Positions 9,373-23,362 of a stretch of 64,000 bases of DNA are shown here, piece after piece. The notes below the pieces were generated by a model. The model was not told the DNA's origin and did not search any database. It was given only the letters and a program-made list of their open reading frames with translations. The stretch spans positions 186,001 through 250,000 of the forward strand of contig NZ_JACCDD010000006.1 of NCBI RefSeq assembly GCF_013415115.1. Direction: 5' to 3'. The stretch comes from Vreelandella zhaodongensis. Lineage in GTDB: Bacteria; Pseudomonadota; Gammaproteobacteria; Pseudomonadales; Halomonadaceae. Position numbers and translations under genes: made by a program. Position 1 is the first letter of the stretch. The number at the start of each line of letters is the position of its first letter.

Positions 9373-10722
9373 ATGATCGAAGTCAAAAAAGGCCTGGATC
9401 TCCCCATCACGGGAGCGCCCGAGCAGCGTATTGAAGATGCGCGGCCTGTGCGCCACGTGGCAATCCTGGGCACCGACTACGTTGGCATGAAGCCAACAAT
9501 GGAAGTTCAGGAAGGGGATAAGGTCAAACTAGGCCAATTACTCTTTACCGACAAGAAAATTGATGGCGTGCGCTTTACAGCACCCGCCAGCGGTGAAGTA
9601 GTAGCTATAAACCGTGGCGAAAAACGTCGTTTGCTGTCTGTCGTTATTAAAGTCGATGAACATGAAGAAGCGATGACATTCGCCTCTCATGATCGTGGGG
9701 CTTTAGGTCAGCTCGAACGTCAAACTGTTGTCGACCAACTGGTAGAATCAGGCCTATGGACTGCCTTGCGCACCCGGCCCTTCTCGCGCACACCAGCGAT
9801 TGATGGCGTTCCTGCCGATATTTTTGTCACTGCTGTGGATACTCACCCACTCAGCGCTGACCCGGCGGTAGTCATTAACGAAAATACCCAAGCATTTGAA
9901 GACGGCCTCAAGGTGCTAACCCGCCTGACCGAGGGCAACGTTTTTCTGTGTACGGGTGCTGACACCTCCATTCCTGGCGGGGATGTAAGCGGTGTACAAA
10001 CCGAAAGCTTCGCAGGTCCCCATCCTGCAGGTCTGGTCGGTACGCACATTCACTACTTGTCGCCTGTCGCACTGCACAAGAAAGTGTGGCACATCGGTTA
10101 CCAGGACGTGATTGCATTTGGCAAGCTGTTTGTGGAAGGCAAGCTGGACATGAGCCGCATCATTGCGGTAGGTGGTCCACGCGCTGAGAAACCTCGTCTG
10201 CTTCGCACCCGTATTGGTGCTAGTACTGAGGAACTCTTGGCAGGGGAGGTCATCCAACCTGACGACACCCGCGTTATTTCAGGTTCTGTGTTCTCTGGTT
10301 TTGCCGCTGAAGGCAGTTTGACTTACTTAGGGCGTTTCAATAGCCAAGTGAGCTTGCTAGAAGAAGGCAATAAGCGCACCTTTTTGGGATGGCTATCCCC
10401 AGGTGCCAACCGCCACTCAATAATGGGCATCTACCTCTCCAAAATCAAAGGCCTGAGCAACTACGCGCCGACTACCTCGACAAATGGTTCTGAGCGAGCC
10501 ATGGTGCCGGTAGGCAACTATGAACGCGTAATGCCGTTGGATGTAATGCCAACACAGTTACTCCGTTCGCTGATTGTGGGCGACATTGAGGTTGCCATGC
10601 AGCTTGGGTGTCTTGAGCTGGACGAAGAGGATCTGGCGCTGTGCACTTACGTTTGCCCAGGCAAATATGAGTACGGCCCCATCCTGCGCGACAATCTCAC
10701 CATGATCGAGAAAGAGGCCTGA
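9373..10722 (+). CDS. nqrA: Na+-translocating NADH:quinone reductase subunit A
   Basis: Peripheral cytoplasmic subunit of the six-subunit sodium pump that oxidises NADH and reduces ubiquinone. It has 449 residues, the normal NqrA length, and begins with the typical [12 protein letters not shown]. It is first of six genes in the canonical order, followed by nqrB with a one-base overlap (TGATG), so it is cotranscribed. A promoter with a perfect -10 box lies upstream. The complex supplies a sodium motive force, as expected for a salt-adapted bacterium. Confidence 0.97.
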   Translation: MIEVKKGLDLPITGAPEQRIEDARPVRHVAILGTDYVGMKPTMEVQEGDKVKLGQLLFTDKKIDGVRFTAPASGEVVAINRGEKRRLLSVVIKVDEHEEAMTFASHDRGALGQLERQTVVDQLVESGLWTALRTRPFSRTPAIDGVPADIFVTAVDTHPLSADPAVVINENTQAFEDGLKVLTRLTEGNVFLCTGADTSIPGGDVSGVQTESFAGPHPAGLVGTHIHYLSPVALHKKVWHIGYQDVIAFGKLFVEGKLDMSRIIAVGGPRAEKPRLLRTRIGASTEELLAGEVIQPDDTRVISGSVFSGFAAEGSLTYLGRFNSQVSLLEEGNKRTFLGWLSPGANRHSIMGIYLSKIKGLSNYAPTTSTNGSERAMVPVGNYERVMPLDVMPTQLLRSLIVGDIEVAMQLGCLELDEEDLALCTYVCPGKYEYGPILRDNLTMIEKEA

Positions 10723-11948
10723 TGATGGGTATTCGACAAACACTCGATAATCTCGAGCCGCACTTCCATAAAGGTGGTAAGTACGAAAAGTTCTATCCGC
10801 TTTATGAGGCGATAGATACTGTTTTCTACTCACCGCCCAGCGTTGCGAAAACCACTTCCCATGTGCGTGATGGTGTTGACCTTAAGCGCATCATGATCAC
10901 AGTGTGGATGTGTACCTTCCCTGCCATGTTCTTTGGTATGTGGAGCGCTGGTTGGCAAGCCAATACCGCGATTGATGCAGGTTATGCATCCATGAGCGGT
11001 TGGCGTGAAGCGATCATGATGACCCTGGCATCTGGACATGACCCGGGCAGTCTATGGGCTAACTTTGTACTGGGTGCAACTTACTTCTTACCTATTTACC
11101 TCGTTACCTTTGTGGTAGGTGGTTTCTGGGAAGTGTTGTTCGCTATCAAACGTGGTCACGAAGTTAACGAAGGCTTCTTTGTAACGTCAGTTCTGTTTGC
11201 GCTGATCCTGCCGGCAACGATTCCTCTTTGGCAAGTTGCGTTGGGTATCACCTTCGGTGTTGTCATCGGTAAAGAGATCTTCGGTGGTACAGGTAAAAAC
11301 TTCCTGAACCCAGCGCTAACAGGCCGTGCCTTCCTTTACTTTGCTTACCCGGCGCAAATTTCCGGCGATGCAGTATGGGTTGCCGCTGATGGCTATACTG
11401 GGGCGACTGCGCTCTCTATGGCATTCCAAGACGGCATGACGGCACTGACCAGCACCTACAGCTGGTGGGATGCCTTCCTTGGCTTCATACCCGGCTCGGT
11501 AGGGGAAGTGTCTACCTTGGCGATTATGATTGGTGCCGCCGTGTTGCTGTGGACCAGAATTGCCAGTTGGCGAATCATGCTAGGTGTCTTCCTGGGGATG
11601 GTGGTTACCAGCACACTGTTCAACCTGATTGGTTCGGATAGCAACCCCATGTTCGCGATGCCCTGGTATTGGCACCTTGTCATTGGTGGTTTTGCCTTCG
11701 GTATGGTGTTTATGGCAACAGATCCCGTATCTGCTGCGATGACCAACCAGGGCCGCTTGCTGTTTGGCGCGCTGATCGGTGTTATGACCGTTCTGATCCG
11801 TGTTGTAAACCCGGCGTTCCCTGAAGGCATCATGTTGGCCATTCTGTTCGCCAACCTGTTTGCACCGCTGATCGACCACGTGTTCGTCCAGGCCAATGTG
11901 AAGCGTCGTCTCAAGCGTACTGGCGTACCGGCCGAGGAGACTGCCTAA
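10722..11948 (+). CDS. nqrB: Na+-NQR subunit B
   Basis: Polytopic membrane subunit (408 residues, about ten hydrophobic segments) carrying a covalent FMN. The attachment motif appears as [11 protein letters not shown] near residues 225-235, where the Thr of the GAT core is modified in this family. The same signature requires the ApbE flavin transferase for maturation, and no apbE gene follows in this operon. Stop and start overlap nqrC by one base (TAATG). Confidence 0.97.
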   Translation: MMGIRQTLDNLEPHFHKGGKYEKFYPLYEAIDTVFYSPPSVAKTTSHVRDGVDLKRIMITVWMCTFPAMFFGMWSAGWQANTAIDAGYASMSGWREAIMMTLASGHDPGSLWANFVLGATYFLPIYLVTFVVGGFWEVLFAIKRGHEVNEGFFVTSVLFALILPATIPLWQVALGITFGVVIGKEIFGGTGKNFLNPALTGRAFLYFAYPAQISGDAVWVAADGYTGATALSMAFQDGMTALTSTYSWWDAFLGFIPGSVGEVSTLAIMIGAAVLLWTRIASWRIMLGVFLGMVVTSTLFNLIGSDSNPMFAMPWYWHLVIGGFAFGMVFMATDPVSAAMTNQGRLLFGALIGVMTVLIRVVNPAFPEGIMLAILFANLFAPLIDHVFVQANVKRRLKRTGVPAEETA

Positions 11949-12763
11949 TGGCACAAGGTAACAACTCCATCAAGAAGATCCTGATCGTAGCGTTTTCGCT
12001 GTGTATCGTGTGCTCGGTAATCGTTTCGACGGCAGCCGTAGCTCTGCGTCCCGCACAGCAGCTCAACCAGGAACTTGACCGTAAAACCAATATTTTACGT
12101 GTAGCTAATCTGTACGAGCGTGGCATGGACGTGGAAGCGGCATTCCGCGAAGTGACGCCGCGAGTGGTGAATCTTGAAACTGGCGAATACTCCGACCAGC
12201 ATGATCCGGAGACTTTCGACGGTTTTGAGGCGCGCCGCGATCCAGCTTCCTCACGCACGCTTTCAGGCGAGCGTGATCCAGCTGGTCTGTCTCGTGTAGA
12301 GAACTACGCTACTGTTTATCTCGTTGGTGATCCTGATAACCCCGAGCAGATCATTCTGCCTATCCGTGGCCAAGGGCTATGGGGTCTGATGCGCGGTTTC
12401 CTTTCTGTGGAAGGTGACGGTAATACCATCGTTGGCATTACCTACTTCGAACATAGTGAGACGCCGGGCCTCGGTGCCGAAGTGAATAACCCGCGCTGGC
12501 AGGCTCAGTGGGAAGGTAAACAGGTCTTTGACGACGAAGGCGCCTTGATACCTGCCATCCGCGTAGCCAAAGGCAGCGGCAGTGGCGATCACGAGGTAGA
12601 CGGTCTCTCAGGTGCCACCCTGACCGCCAATGGCGTCAACAACATGCTGCAATTCTGGCTTAGCCCAGAAGGCTTCGGTGAATATCTAGCCAAGTTCCGC
12701 AGCAGCGTCGATCAAGAAGACGCACAAGACGCTGACGTTGAACTCGAAGCGGAAGGAGCCTGA
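11948..12763 (+). CDS. nqrC: Na+-NQR subunit C
   Basis: Single N-terminal membrane helix (about residues 8-30) followed by a periplasmic domain that binds covalent FMN. The flavinylation motif is [10 protein letters not shown] near residues 220-230. At 271 residues it has normal length. A proline-, arginine- and aspartate-rich stretch near residues 75-100 ([20 protein letters not shown]) looks like a family insertion. The C terminus is acidic. Confidence 0.96.
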   Translation: MAQGNNSIKKILIVAFSLCIVCSVIVSTAAVALRPAQQLNQELDRKTNILRVANLYERGMDVEAAFREVTPRVVNLETGEYSDQHDPETFDGFEARRDPASSRTLSGERDPAGLSRVENYATVYLVGDPDNPEQIILPIRGQGLWGLMRGFLSVEGDGNTIVGITYFEHSETPGLGAEVNNPRWQAQWEGKQVFDDEGALIPAIRVAKGSGSGDHEVDGLSGATLTANGVNNMLQFWLSPEGFGEYLAKFRSSVDQEDAQDADVELEAEGA

Positions 12764-12765
12764 TC

Positions 12766-13434
12766 ATGGCAGATGCAAATGCTAAAAGCGTCTTAACGGC
12801 GCCGATCTTTAAAAATAACCCTATTGCACTGCAAATCTTAGGTATTTGTTCGGCACTAGCGGTGACCACCAGCATGAGCGTGTCGCTGGTTATGTCGCTA
12901 GCGGTTATCTTCGTTTGTGCATTCTCTAACTTGTTCGTATCGTTGATTCGGCATCACATTCCGTCTTCGATTCGTATCATTGTTCAGATGACCATCATTG
13001 CTTCGCTGGTTATCGTCGTTGACCAGATCCTTAAAGCTTATGCTTATGAAATGTCTAAGCAGCTGTCAGTCTTTGTGGGTCTGATCATTACCAACTGTAT
13101 CGTCATGGGGCGTGCGGAAGGCTTTGCGATGACCAATACGCCTAGCATGTCATTCCTAGATGGTATTGGTAATGGCCTTGGTTACGGCGTTGTATTGATG
13201 ATCGTTGGTTTTTTCCGCGAATTGCTGGGTTCTGGCAGCGTATTTGGCCTCACTATTCTGCCGACTGTGCAGAACGGCGGCTGGTATGTGCCAAACGGCA
13301 TGATGCTGCTACCACCTTCAGCTTTCTTTATTATCGGTCTGCTGATCTGGGTAATCCGCTCTACGCATCCTGAGCAAGTAGAAGATAACGAGTTCAAGAT
13401 GAAGCACAACACCAAGCCGAAGGAGGCCGTGTAA
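12766..13434 (+). CDS. nqrD: Na+-NQR subunit D
   Basis: Integral membrane subunit of 222 residues with about six helices, homologous to RnfE/NqrE. With NqrE it forms the pair holding the membrane 2Fe-2S centre; the [12 protein letters not shown] segment carries the conserved Cys. It starts two bases after nqrC and is spaced by one base from nqrE. Confidence 0.96.
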   Translation: MADANAKSVLTAPIFKNNPIALQILGICSALAVTTSMSVSLVMSLAVIFVCAFSNLFVSLIRHHIPSSIRIIVQMTIIASLVIVVDQILKAYAYEMSKQLSVFVGLIITNCIVMGRAEGFAMTNTPSMSFLDGIGNGLGYGVVLMIVGFFRELLGSGSVFGLTILPTVQNGGWYVPNGMMLLPPSAFFIIGLLIWVIRSTHPEQVEDNEFKMKHNTKPKEAV

Positions 13435-13435
13435 C

Positions 13436-14053
13436 ATGGAACACTATCTAAGCCTTTTCGTTGCTTCGGTTTTTGTTGAAAACTTGGCACTGGCGTTCTT
13501 CCTGGGGATGTGTACGTTCCTAGCGGTATCCAAGAAAGTATCTGCTGCCTTCGGCCTGGGTATTGCGGTTATTGTCGTACTGACGATTGCTGTACCGGTT
13601 AACAACTTGGTGTTCAATCTGCTGCTAGCAGAAGGTGCGTTGTCTTGGACGGGCGTCAGCGGTGCTGAAAACATCGACCTGTCGTTCCTGGGTCTTCTGA
13701 GCTACATCGGTGTTATCGCCGCGCTTGTTCAGATCCTGGAGATGTTCCTGGATAAATATGTTCCTGTGCTTTACAACGCACTGGGCGTATTTTTGCCGCT
13801 AATCACCGTTAACTGCGCCATCTTAGGTGGCGTACTGTTCATGGTTGAGCGTAACTACAACTTTGGCGAATCCGTAATCTACGGTTTCGGTTCCGGTGTT
13901 GGTTGGGCGCTAGCAATTACTGCCCTGGCCGGTATCCGCGAGAAGCTGAAGTATAGTGACGTGCCTGGTGGCTTACAGGGTCTTGGCATCACGTTCATCA
14001 CCGTTGGCTTAATGTCATTGGGCTTCATGTCCTTCTCAGGCATTCAGCTTTAA
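13436..14053 (+). CDS. nqrE: Na+-NQR subunit E
   Basis: Integral membrane subunit of 205 residues with about six helices, homologous to RnfA. The segment VNCAILGG carries the conserved Cys that, with the matching Cys of NqrD, binds the intramembrane iron-sulfur centre. It is followed by a 68-base gap before nqrF, the largest in the operon; an imperfect hairpin GGCAGCTTACGCTGCC near 14071-14086 may tune expression there. Confidence 0.96.
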   Translation: MEHYLSLFVASVFVENLALAFFLGMCTFLAVSKKVSAAFGLGIAVIVVLTIAVPVNNLVFNLLLAEGALSWTGVSGAENIDLSFLGLLSYIGVIAALVQILEMFLDKYVPVLYNALGVFLPLITVNCAILGGVLFMVERNYNFGESVIYGFGSGVGWALAITALAGIREKLKYSDVPGGLQGLGITFITVGLMSLGFMSFSGIQL

Positions 14054-14121
14054 CCGGAGCCGGTTTTCTCGGCAGCTTACGCTGCCGAGGTACAGAAAAC
14101 CTTCAGCAATAGGAAACCGAC

Positions 14122-15354
14122 ATGGTTGATACATCTGTCATCTTGCTCGGTGTTGTCATGTTCACGGTCATCGTTATTAGCTTAACGGGGATCATTCTGG
14201 CAGCGCGTAGCAAGCTAGTGAGTAGCGGGGACGTGACGATTGAAGTCAACGGCGACCCCGAACATACCCTGCAGACTCAGGCTGGTGGTAAGCTTCTTAA
14301 CACCTTGGCCGCAAATGGTATTTTCCTCTCGTCAGCCTGTGGTGGCGGTGGTTCTTGCGCCCAGTGCAAGTGTCGTGTGGAAGAGGGCGGTGGCTCTATT
14401 TTGCCTACCGAAGAATCGCACTTCACCATGCGTGAGAAGAAAGATGGCTGGCGTCTCTCTTGTCAGGTGCCTGTTAAACAGGACATGAAAGTAGAAGTGC
14501 CGGAAGAAGTCTTCGGCGTTAAGAAGTGGGAGTGTGAAGTTACCGCGAATCCTAATGTCGCGACCTTTATTAAAGAGTTGAACCTGAAGCTGCCCGAAGG
14601 CGAAGAAGTTGCCTTCCGCGCCGGTGGTTATGTGCAGCTGGTAGCGCCGCCTTACGATATTAAATTCGCCGATTTTGACATCGAAGAAGAGTATCGTGGT
14701 GATTGGGAAAAATTTGATATGTTCAAAATTTCCCATAAGAATAACGAAGAAGTTATTCGCGCCTACTCCATGGCTAACTATCCGGATGAAAAAGGCCTCC
14801 TCAAGTTCAATATCCGTATCGCCACGCCACCTCCTGGCACCAGCCACCCGCCGGGTCTGATGTCGACTTACGTCTTCAACTTGAAGCCAGGCGACAAAGT
14901 TACCGTGATGGGGCCATTTGGTGAGTTCTTTGCCAAAGACACTGATGCGGAAATGATCTTTGTCGGTGGTGGTGCCGGTATGGCACCAATGCGTAGCCAT
15001 ATCTTTGATCAGCTCAAGCGCTTGAAGTCTCAGCGTAAGATCTCCTTCTGGTACGGTGCACGCTCCTGGCGTGAAACCTTCTACAATGAAGAGTACGATC
15101 AACTGGCGGAAGAGTTCCCGAACTTTGAGTGGCATCTGGCCTTGTCAGACCCACAGCCAGAAGATAACTGGGAAGGACCGACAGGCTTCATCCACAACGT
15201 ACTGTATGAAAACTATCTAAAGGATCACCCAGCGCCTGAAGATTGTGAGTACTACATGTGTGGGCCGCCCATGATGAACGCGTCTGTTATCAAGCTATTG
15301 CTCGATATGGGCGTAGAGCCGGAAAACATCCTTCTGGATGACTTCGGCGGCTAA
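14122..15354 (+). CDS. nqrF: Na+-NQR subunit F, NADH dehydrogenase module
   Basis: NADH-oxidising subunit of 410 residues. After an N-terminal membrane helix comes a 2Fe-2S ferredoxin domain with [12 protein letters not shown] and a later Cys in RLSCQ, then an FAD-binding domain with RAYSMANYP and an NADH-binding domain ([11 protein letters not shown] through YYMCGPP). Length and domain order are standard. A strong terminator follows at 15387, separating it from nqrM. Confidence 0.97.
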   Translation: MVDTSVILLGVVMFTVIVISLTGIILAARSKLVSSGDVTIEVNGDPEHTLQTQAGGKLLNTLAANGIFLSSACGGGGSCAQCKCRVEEGGGSILPTEESHFTMREKKDGWRLSCQVPVKQDMKVEVPEEVFGVKKWECEVTANPNVATFIKELNLKLPEGEEVAFRAGGYVQLVAPPYDIKFADFDIEEEYRGDWEKFDMFKISHKNNEEVIRAYSMANYPDEKGLLKFNIRIATPPPGTSHPPGLMSTYVFNLKPGDKVTVMGPFGEFFAKDTDAEMIFVGGGAGMAPMRSHIFDQLKRLKSQRKISFWYGARSWRETFYNEEYDQLAEEFPNFEWHLALSDPQPEDNWEGPTGFIHNVLYENYLKDHPAPEDCEYYMCGPPMMNASVIKLLLDMGVEPENILLDDFGG

Positions 15355-15386
15355 GGCTGTCTGTTAAAAACTGCCTGCGGGCACAT

Positions 15387-15416
15387 ACGGGGCTGGCCTT
15401 TGGGTCAGCCCCGTTT
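15387..15416 (+). terminator. Terminator of nqrF
   Basis: ACGGGGCTG at 15387-15395 pairs perfectly with CAGCCCCGT at 15406-15414 and is followed by TTTG. It ends the nqrA-F transcript, so nqrM may depend on read-through or its own promoter. Confidence 0.75.
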
Positions 15417-15568
15417 GTATATGGATGTCGAAAAAAACCACACCGCTGAGCATTTTTGAGTGTGTGAGGTACAATAGCTGGCAGATGTAGACAATAGTGA
15501 AAACGTGGCACTTACTGACATGGCCGTTGTCTGTAGGTGAGCAGTCAATGCAATGGTGGGAGGTACGC

Positions 15569-15823
15569 ATGACAATCTGGCTACTGGTATTTGGTTTTAT
15601 GGCACTGGTAATGACCGCCATGGCCGTGGGTGTTCTCATGGGGCGTAAGCCTATCGCGGGCTCCTGTGGTGGTTTGAATCAATTAGGTTTAAAAGAAGGC
15701 TGTGATATCTGCGGTGGTAAAGACGAGGTTTGCGAAGAAGAGAATCGTAAGCGAGTAAGCGAGCGTCGCCGTAGCGATGAAAGTCGCGGTGCTGACCTGG
15801 GGTACGATGCAACGCGTCGTTAA
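15569..15823 (+). CDS. nqrM: Na+-NQR maturation factor NqrM (DUF539)
   Basis: An 84-residue protein with one N-terminal membrane helix (TIWLLVFGFMALVMTAMAVGVLMG) and a conserved cysteine cluster, CGGL then CDICGGKDEVC, as in NqrM, which is needed to build the metal centre of the NQR membrane part. The frame opens earlier (15497), but ATG 15569 has a strong GGGAGG five to six bases upstream and starts directly before the helix. The usual neighbour apbE is absent. Confidence 0.88.
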   Translation: MTIWLLVFGFMALVMTAMAVGVLMGRKPIAGSCGGLNQLGLKEGCDICGGKDEVCEEENRKRVSERRRSDESRGADLGYDATRR

Positions 15824-15873
15824 TCATTTTTTGCTATGTATTTAATTTTGCCTTGTATTTAACCACGTAGCAC

Positions 15874-15906
15874 CATAAACGCTCGCTAAACAGGCGGGCG
15901 TTTATG
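15874..15906 (+). terminator. Hairpin after nqrM
   Basis: CATAAACGCTCGC and GCGGGCGTTTATG form a 13-bp stem with one G-U pair around a 7-base loop. It lies 50 bases after the nqrM stop; the T-run after it is weak. Confidence 0.5.
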
Positions 15907-15940
15907 TATGTGTTTATAGAATATGTATGTGTTTATAGAA
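15903..15940 (+). repeat. Tandem 19-bp duplication before sthA
   Basis: Two perfect adjacent copies of a 19-base unit beginning TATGTATGTG and ending TATAGAA, at 15903-15921 and 15922-15940. The second copy ends eight bases before the sthA ribosome binding site, so the duplication lies in its leader or promoter. Confidence 0.85.
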
Positions 15941-15964
15941 TAGGCATGAGGAGATCCAGACTGT

Positions 15965-17356
15965 ATGGCGGTTCATAATTACGATGTCGTAGTGATAGGT
16001 ACTGGCCCTGCAGGGGAGAGTGCTGCTATTAATGCTGCCAAGCATGGCAAGCGGGTAGCCATTGTTGATAAACAGGTTCAGGTAGGAGGCAACTGTACCC
16101 ACTGGGGAACTATCCCCTCAAAAGCGCTGCGCCATCAGGTGAAACAGATCATGGCGTTCAATACCAATCGCATGTTTCGCGATATCGGTGAACCCCGCTG
16201 GTTCTCATTTCCTAAAGTAATGGAGCGCTCGCGCGGTACGATCGATAAGCAAGTGGAAATGCGCACGACGTTTTACGCGCGCAACCGGATTGACCTTTAC
16301 CACGGCGTCGCCCGTTTCAAAGATGAACATACCATCGTGGTACGCGATCGCCAGGAAGGCATGGAAGAGCTGGTGGCTAAAAAAATAGTGATTGCCACTG
16401 GGTCGCGCCCGTATCGCCCCGCGGATATCAACTTCCGGCACCCTCGCATCTATTGTTCTGATACGATTTTAAGTCTCTCGCATACGCCACGTACGCTGGT
16501 TATTTTCGGGGCGGGGGTTATCGGCTGTGAGTACGCCTCTATTTTCTCAGGCCTAGGTGTCAAAGTTGACCTGATTAATAACCGCGACAGCTTGCTTTCA
16601 TTCCTAGATGACGAGATTAGCGATGCACTTTCTTATCATCTGCGTAAGCACGGTGTACTGATACGTCATAATGAAGATTACGCGAGTGTTGAAGGCAATG
16701 AGTCGGGTGTCGTGGTACACCTGAAGTCAGGCAAAAAAATCCGTGCAGACGCCTTCCTTTGGGCTAATGGACGCACCGGCAATACCGATAGTCTCGGGCT
16801 TGAGAACATTGGCTTGGAAGCCAATGGACGTGGCCAGCTTAGTGTCGATGAGCAATATCGCACAGCGCTTCCACATGTGTATGCGGCGGGCGATGTAATT
16901 GGTTGGCCTAGTCTTGCCAGTGCGGCTTATGATCAAGGATTAAACTCGTGTAACGAGCTGCTCGACAAAGATTATCGCTTTGTGAGTAATGTTCCCACGG
17001 GGATCTACACTATTCCGGAAATCAGCTCTTTTGGGCTTAATGAGCGAGAACTCACCGAAGCTAAAGTTCCCTATGAGGTGGGTAAAGCGTTCTTCAAAGA
17101 TACGGCTCGCGCGCAAATAACGGGCGATATCGTTGGCATGCTGAAAATCCTCTTCCACCAAGATACGCTAGAAATTCTAGGCATCCACTGTTTCGGTGAT
17201 CAGGCGTCGGAAATTCTACATATCGGCCAGGCCATTATGCAGCAGGAAGGGGATGCGAATACGGTGAAGTACTTCATCAATACGACCTTCAATTACCCCA
17301 CCATGGCCGAAGCGTACCGAGTGGCCGCTCAAAATGGCTTAAACAGAGTGTTTTAA
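15965..17356 (+). CDS. sthA: Soluble pyridine nucleotide transhydrogenase
   Basis: Cytosolic flavoprotein of 463 residues that exchanges reducing equivalents between NADPH and NAD+. It begins with the FAD-binding motif [14 protein letters not shown]. The normally redox-active disulfide is degenerate as [15 protein letters not shown]: the first Cys stays and the second is Thr, the hallmark that separates SthA from lipoamide dehydrogenases. The NAD(P) motif [14 protein letters not shown] follows and the dimerisation domain ends the protein. GAGGAGA lies ten bases before the ATG. Confidence 0.95.
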   Translation: MAVHNYDVVVIGTGPAGESAAINAAKHGKRVAIVDKQVQVGGNCTHWGTIPSKALRHQVKQIMAFNTNRMFRDIGEPRWFSFPKVMERSRGTIDKQVEMRTTFYARNRIDLYHGVARFKDEHTIVVRDRQEGMEELVAKKIVIATGSRPYRPADINFRHPRIYCSDTILSLSHTPRTLVIFGAGVIGCEYASIFSGLGVKVDLINNRDSLLSFLDDEISDALSYHLRKHGVLIRHNEDYASVEGNESGVVVHLKSGKKIRADAFLWANGRTGNTDSLGLENIGLEANGRGQLSVDEQYRTALPHVYAAGDVIGWPSLASAAYDQGLNSCNELLDKDYRFVSNVPTGIYTIPEISSFGLNERELTEAKVPYEVGKAFFKDTARAQITGDIVGMLKILFHQDTLEILGIHCFGDQASEILHIGQAIMQQEGDANTVKYFINTTFNYPTMAEAYRVAAQNGLNRVF

Positions 17357-17366
17357 CGAGCGAATA

Positions 17367-17391
17367 TTGTGGGAGTGATACACTCCCACAA
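17367..17391. terminator. Perfect 11-bp hairpin between convergent genes
   Basis: TTGTGGGAGTG, loop ATA, CACTCCCACAA. It sits between the convergent sthA and the C39-like gene. No T-run on either strand, so termination strength is uncertain. Confidence 0.5.
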
Positions 17392-17399
17392 CGTTTACC

Positions 17400-18341
17400 T
17401 CACAGCTTATCGAGTAATTGCTGCGCACGAGACTGCGATTCGCCTTCTCGTTCGGCGGCTTGATTAAGCGCGTGACGCGCCTCTTCGGTACTACCGCTGT
17501 GCAGCTGCAGAATAGCCAAGTTTAGCCAAGCAGCACCCATAGTAGGGTCGAGCTGGGTGGCGGACTCAAAAGCATCCTGAGCGGCTTTAGGCTGCTCGTC
17601 GGCATACAATGCATTGCCCAGGGCAAACTGGCCAAATGGGTTAGTGGGGAAGCGGTCGGTAAATGCCAGCCAGCTAGATAGTGCGGCTATGGGCCCATGT
17701 AATTCTTCATAGGCGTTAATGGCTTGCAGGGCATTATGAGCTGAAACGCCTTCTGGTAGCGTGCCGGGTTCGCTGACCACAAATCCCCAACGCTGCGTGC
17801 GTGCCCAGGTCGCATCAAAGCGGCTGAAGGACATGGTATGCCGCTCGATTTCACCACTGCGCAGAATGAGCGTTTCATTGGGTAAGTCAAAGCCAATGGC
17901 GACCGCGTAGTGCCACATGGGAAACGCAGGTAATGCAAGGTTCTGCATCACCACGACGGGGTCATCGGCTTCCAGGTGGCGAAGTAGCGCATCCATGGTG
18001 CCGCGAATAGGAATCGCCAGCTGCCCATAACGGCGTACGGTGGCTAGCATCTCTGGCTGAACGCTGCCGTCTCTGCCAGGCAAAAATACCTGAGGAATCA
18101 ACTGTTCGAGGCTGGTATCGACTCCCTGATGGTTCAACACCATGGCAAGTGTCGCAGGTCCACACTGATAGTCGGTTTGAGCGAAAAAGGGCACTTGGGT
18201 CAGTTCTATCTGAGGTGTTACGTCTGTTTTGGTGCTCTCTAACAGCACTGGGCTGCGGGCACAGCCGCCAAGCAGAAGAGCTGATAGAATGACGAGCAGT
18301 AAAACGCCCGCAAAGCGGGCGTTTAAAAGGTCTTTTATCAT
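17400..18341 (-). CDS. PA2778-like lipoprotein: C39-type cysteine peptidase domain plus TPR
   Basis: About 313 residues from ATG 18341. A lipobox LLLGGC places the lipidated Cys near residue 27. A papain-like C39 domain follows: QTDYQCGPATLAMVL with the likely nucleophile Cys, and PMWHYAVAIGF with the His. The C-terminal third has TPR-like repeats (FGQFALGNALYADEQPKAAQ and AAWLNLAILQL). This matches the PA2778 family, which pairs with PA2779-like small membrane proteins as here. Substrate is unknown. The frame opens at 18374, overlapping the upstream gene; the later ATG gives a standard signal peptide. A terminator-like hairpin lies inside the signal-peptide codons. Confidence 0.8.
   Translation of the reverse strand: MIKDLLNARFAGVLLLVILSALLLGGCARSPVLLESTKTDVTPQIELTQVPFFAQTDYQCGPATLAMVLNHQGVDTSLEQLIPQVFLPGRDGSVQPEMLATVRRYGQLAIPIRGTMDALLRHLEADDPVVVMQNLALPAFPMWHYAVAIGFDLPNETLILRSGEIERHTMSFSRFDATWARTQRWGFVVSEPGTLPEGVSAHNALQAINAYEELHGPIAALSSWLAFTDRFPTNPFGQFALGNALYADEQPKAAQDAFESATQLDPTMGAAWLNLAILQLHSGSTEEARHALNQAAEREGESQSRAQQLLDKL
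18302..18324 (-). promoter_or_regulatory. Terminator-like hairpin within the 5' coding region
   Basis: AAACGCCCGC at 18302-18311, three-base loop, GCGGGCGTTT at 18315-18324: a perfect 10-bp inverted repeat. On the minus strand it is followed by TTAC. It falls about 20-40 bases into the C39-like gene, where a mature transcript from the upstream PA2779-like gene would fold. Confidence 0.5.
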
Positions 18342-18351
18342 GACAGACAAA

Positions 18352-18795
18352 TCAGCGAGTGAACGGATAGACATCGGTCAGCCCGAGAATGTCAGTGATA
18401 AGCAGAATAATAAATACCGCAAACAAGGCTCCGATCACACCAGCACCGGCGGGCAACTGCTCTAATTGCTCAGCCATTTGCTTAGCTTCAGCATCGCTCA
18501 GCGCGGCTACGCGTGCTTCAACGTCATCAGGATTCACACCCTGCTTTAGCAGCTGATCTTGCACATCTGCACGGGCGAGAATGTCATTAATTCGCTCGCG
18601 GTCGGCACTCGCACGGTCGCCTGCTAAAACAGATTGCGTTGAGACTAATTCTACAGGAGCCCGTTCTGTAGAAGCCTGTCCAGTAGAGGCTACGTCCATT
18701 TCTTGCGGAGCCGTAGGAGCTGCAGCAACAGGCAAGCTGGTAAACACCAGAGCGGCGATCAATAAAGCCGAGAGGTAAGCACGAAAAGTTTTCAT
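18352..18795 (-). CDS. PA2779-like small membrane protein
   Basis: From ATG 18795 the protein has 147 residues: a signal peptide (MKTFRAYLSALLIAALVF through AAA), a helical acidic middle with RADVQDQLLKQGVNPDDVEARVAALSD, and a C-terminal membrane helix (GVIGALFAVFIILLITDILG) ending shortly after. This matches the PA2779 family found next to PA2778-type C39/TPR lipoproteins. AAGGA lies eight bases before this ATG; the longer frame to 18870 is not needed. Function unknown; the pairing suggests a joint envelope role. Confidence 0.8.
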   Translation of the reverse strand: MKTFRAYLSALLIAALVFTSLPVAAAPTAPQEMDVASTGQASTERAPVELVSTQSVLAGDRASADRERINDILARADVQDQLLKQGVNPDDVEARVAALSDAEAKQMAEQLEQLPAGAGVIGALFAVFIILLITDILGLTDVYPFTR

Positions 18796-19039
18796 CGTTG
18801 TCATCCTTAGACTTATCAGGGAGCAAGGGAGCCTTTGATTAATGTGATGAGCGCAGACCAGACAAGGCAAAAATCAACGAAAAAGCGCAGTTTACAGGGT
18901 GTAAATGAGCATTTTGAGGTGATTTTTAACGCAGTATGGTCAAGCGCAATAGTTAATCAGAGGTTTCCAAGCTGTTATGTTTCTCGGGTCAGCAGTATAG
19001 AAACAATTAGTGCAGGATTTAAGGCAAAAACGAAAAGTA

Positions 19040-20103
19040 CTAATTATTTGCACTAATGCGATAGGTCCATGGGGTTTCAGCCAAAATGCCCTTGCCGCCC
19101 GCCATGGTCATGGCAAGGTCGTGAAGGCCAGGCCATAAGGGCACTGCAGAAGCTCCTTTCACCGCAAGATCCAAACGTTGTGCCATTAAGAGTAGTTTGT
19201 GCAACCGTTTCATCGAAAGGCGGCTAATGGCTTTTTGATAGGCAGGGCGTCGCTTATCAAAAATCATCGGCTTTTGGGTTTTGCAGGCGTGCTCGAAGCT
19301 TTGGCCCTGATCCAGATGCTGATGAAGCGAGAGCAGAGTGCGCAGCTCACGGCTTAATGCCCAAAGCACAATAGGGGCTTCAACCCCTTCACTGCGTAGG
19401 CCATTGACGATACGCGATGTGCGGCTAGGCTCACCTTTCAAGCAAGCATCAGCCAAATTAAATACATCAAAACGGGTATTGTCTTCGACGCCTTGAGCAA
19501 TGCTTTCGACGTTGAGGCGCGTATTAGGCGGATGAATAAGCGCGAGCTTTTGTAGTTCTTGGTCCGCGGCCAGCAGGTTGCCCTCGGTGCGCTCGCCCAG
19601 CAAACGGGCCGCTTCCAGGTCAATCTGCAAACCATGCAGAGAAGCACGGTCGCGCAGCCAGTAGCCTAAGCGCGATGCATCCACTGGCCACACGGGAACG
19701 AACAAGCTTTTCTTATCCAGTGCTTTGAACCAGGCGCTCTTTTGCTGTTTGGCATCTAGCTTACCCATGCTGATAAGCAATAGGTCGTCACTGCCGTCCA
19801 TCATGTCTGCGTACTGTGCCAGTGCTTTACTGCCTTCCTGGCCCAGTTTGTGTGTGCCTAAACGTAGTTCCAGCAGCTTATTGGAAGCGAAAAGGGAAAG
19901 GTTGCTGGCCGTTTCCAACAGCCGCCCCCAAGCGAAGTTGGGCTCTACATCCAGCACTTCTCGCTCTTCGATACCGGCTTGCCGAGCGGCTAGGCGCACG
20001 GCATCACAGGCATCACGGTGTTGCAGTGGCTCATCGCCAGCAACAATCACCGCCTTAGGCAGTTTTTTAGCGAGAGCAGCGGGGAGCTGGTCGGCAAATA
20101 CCT

Positions 20104-20107
<4 letters not shown>
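19040..20107 (-). CDS. holA: DNA polymerase III delta subunit
   Basis: Clamp-loader subunit that opens the beta clamp; 355 residues, near the family norm. The N terminus MKVFADQLPAALAKKLPKA is followed by VIVAGDEPLQHRDACDAVR, the expected delta start. Last gene of a leuS-lptE-holA operon with four-base ATGA overlaps, the same order as in many gammaproteobacteria. Confidence 0.94.
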
Positions 20108-23291
<3,184 letters not shown>

Positions 23292-23362
23292 CTATGCAGG
23301 TGTATCCTTGAACGGGTAGCCGATGATAGGCGGCACCCTGGGTCGACAAAAGGAGAGTGACC

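Noticed and set aside
18835-19056. 73-codon frame upstream of the PA2779-like gene
   Set aside because: Composition and lack of a ribosome binding site suggest chance; the area more likely holds a promoter.
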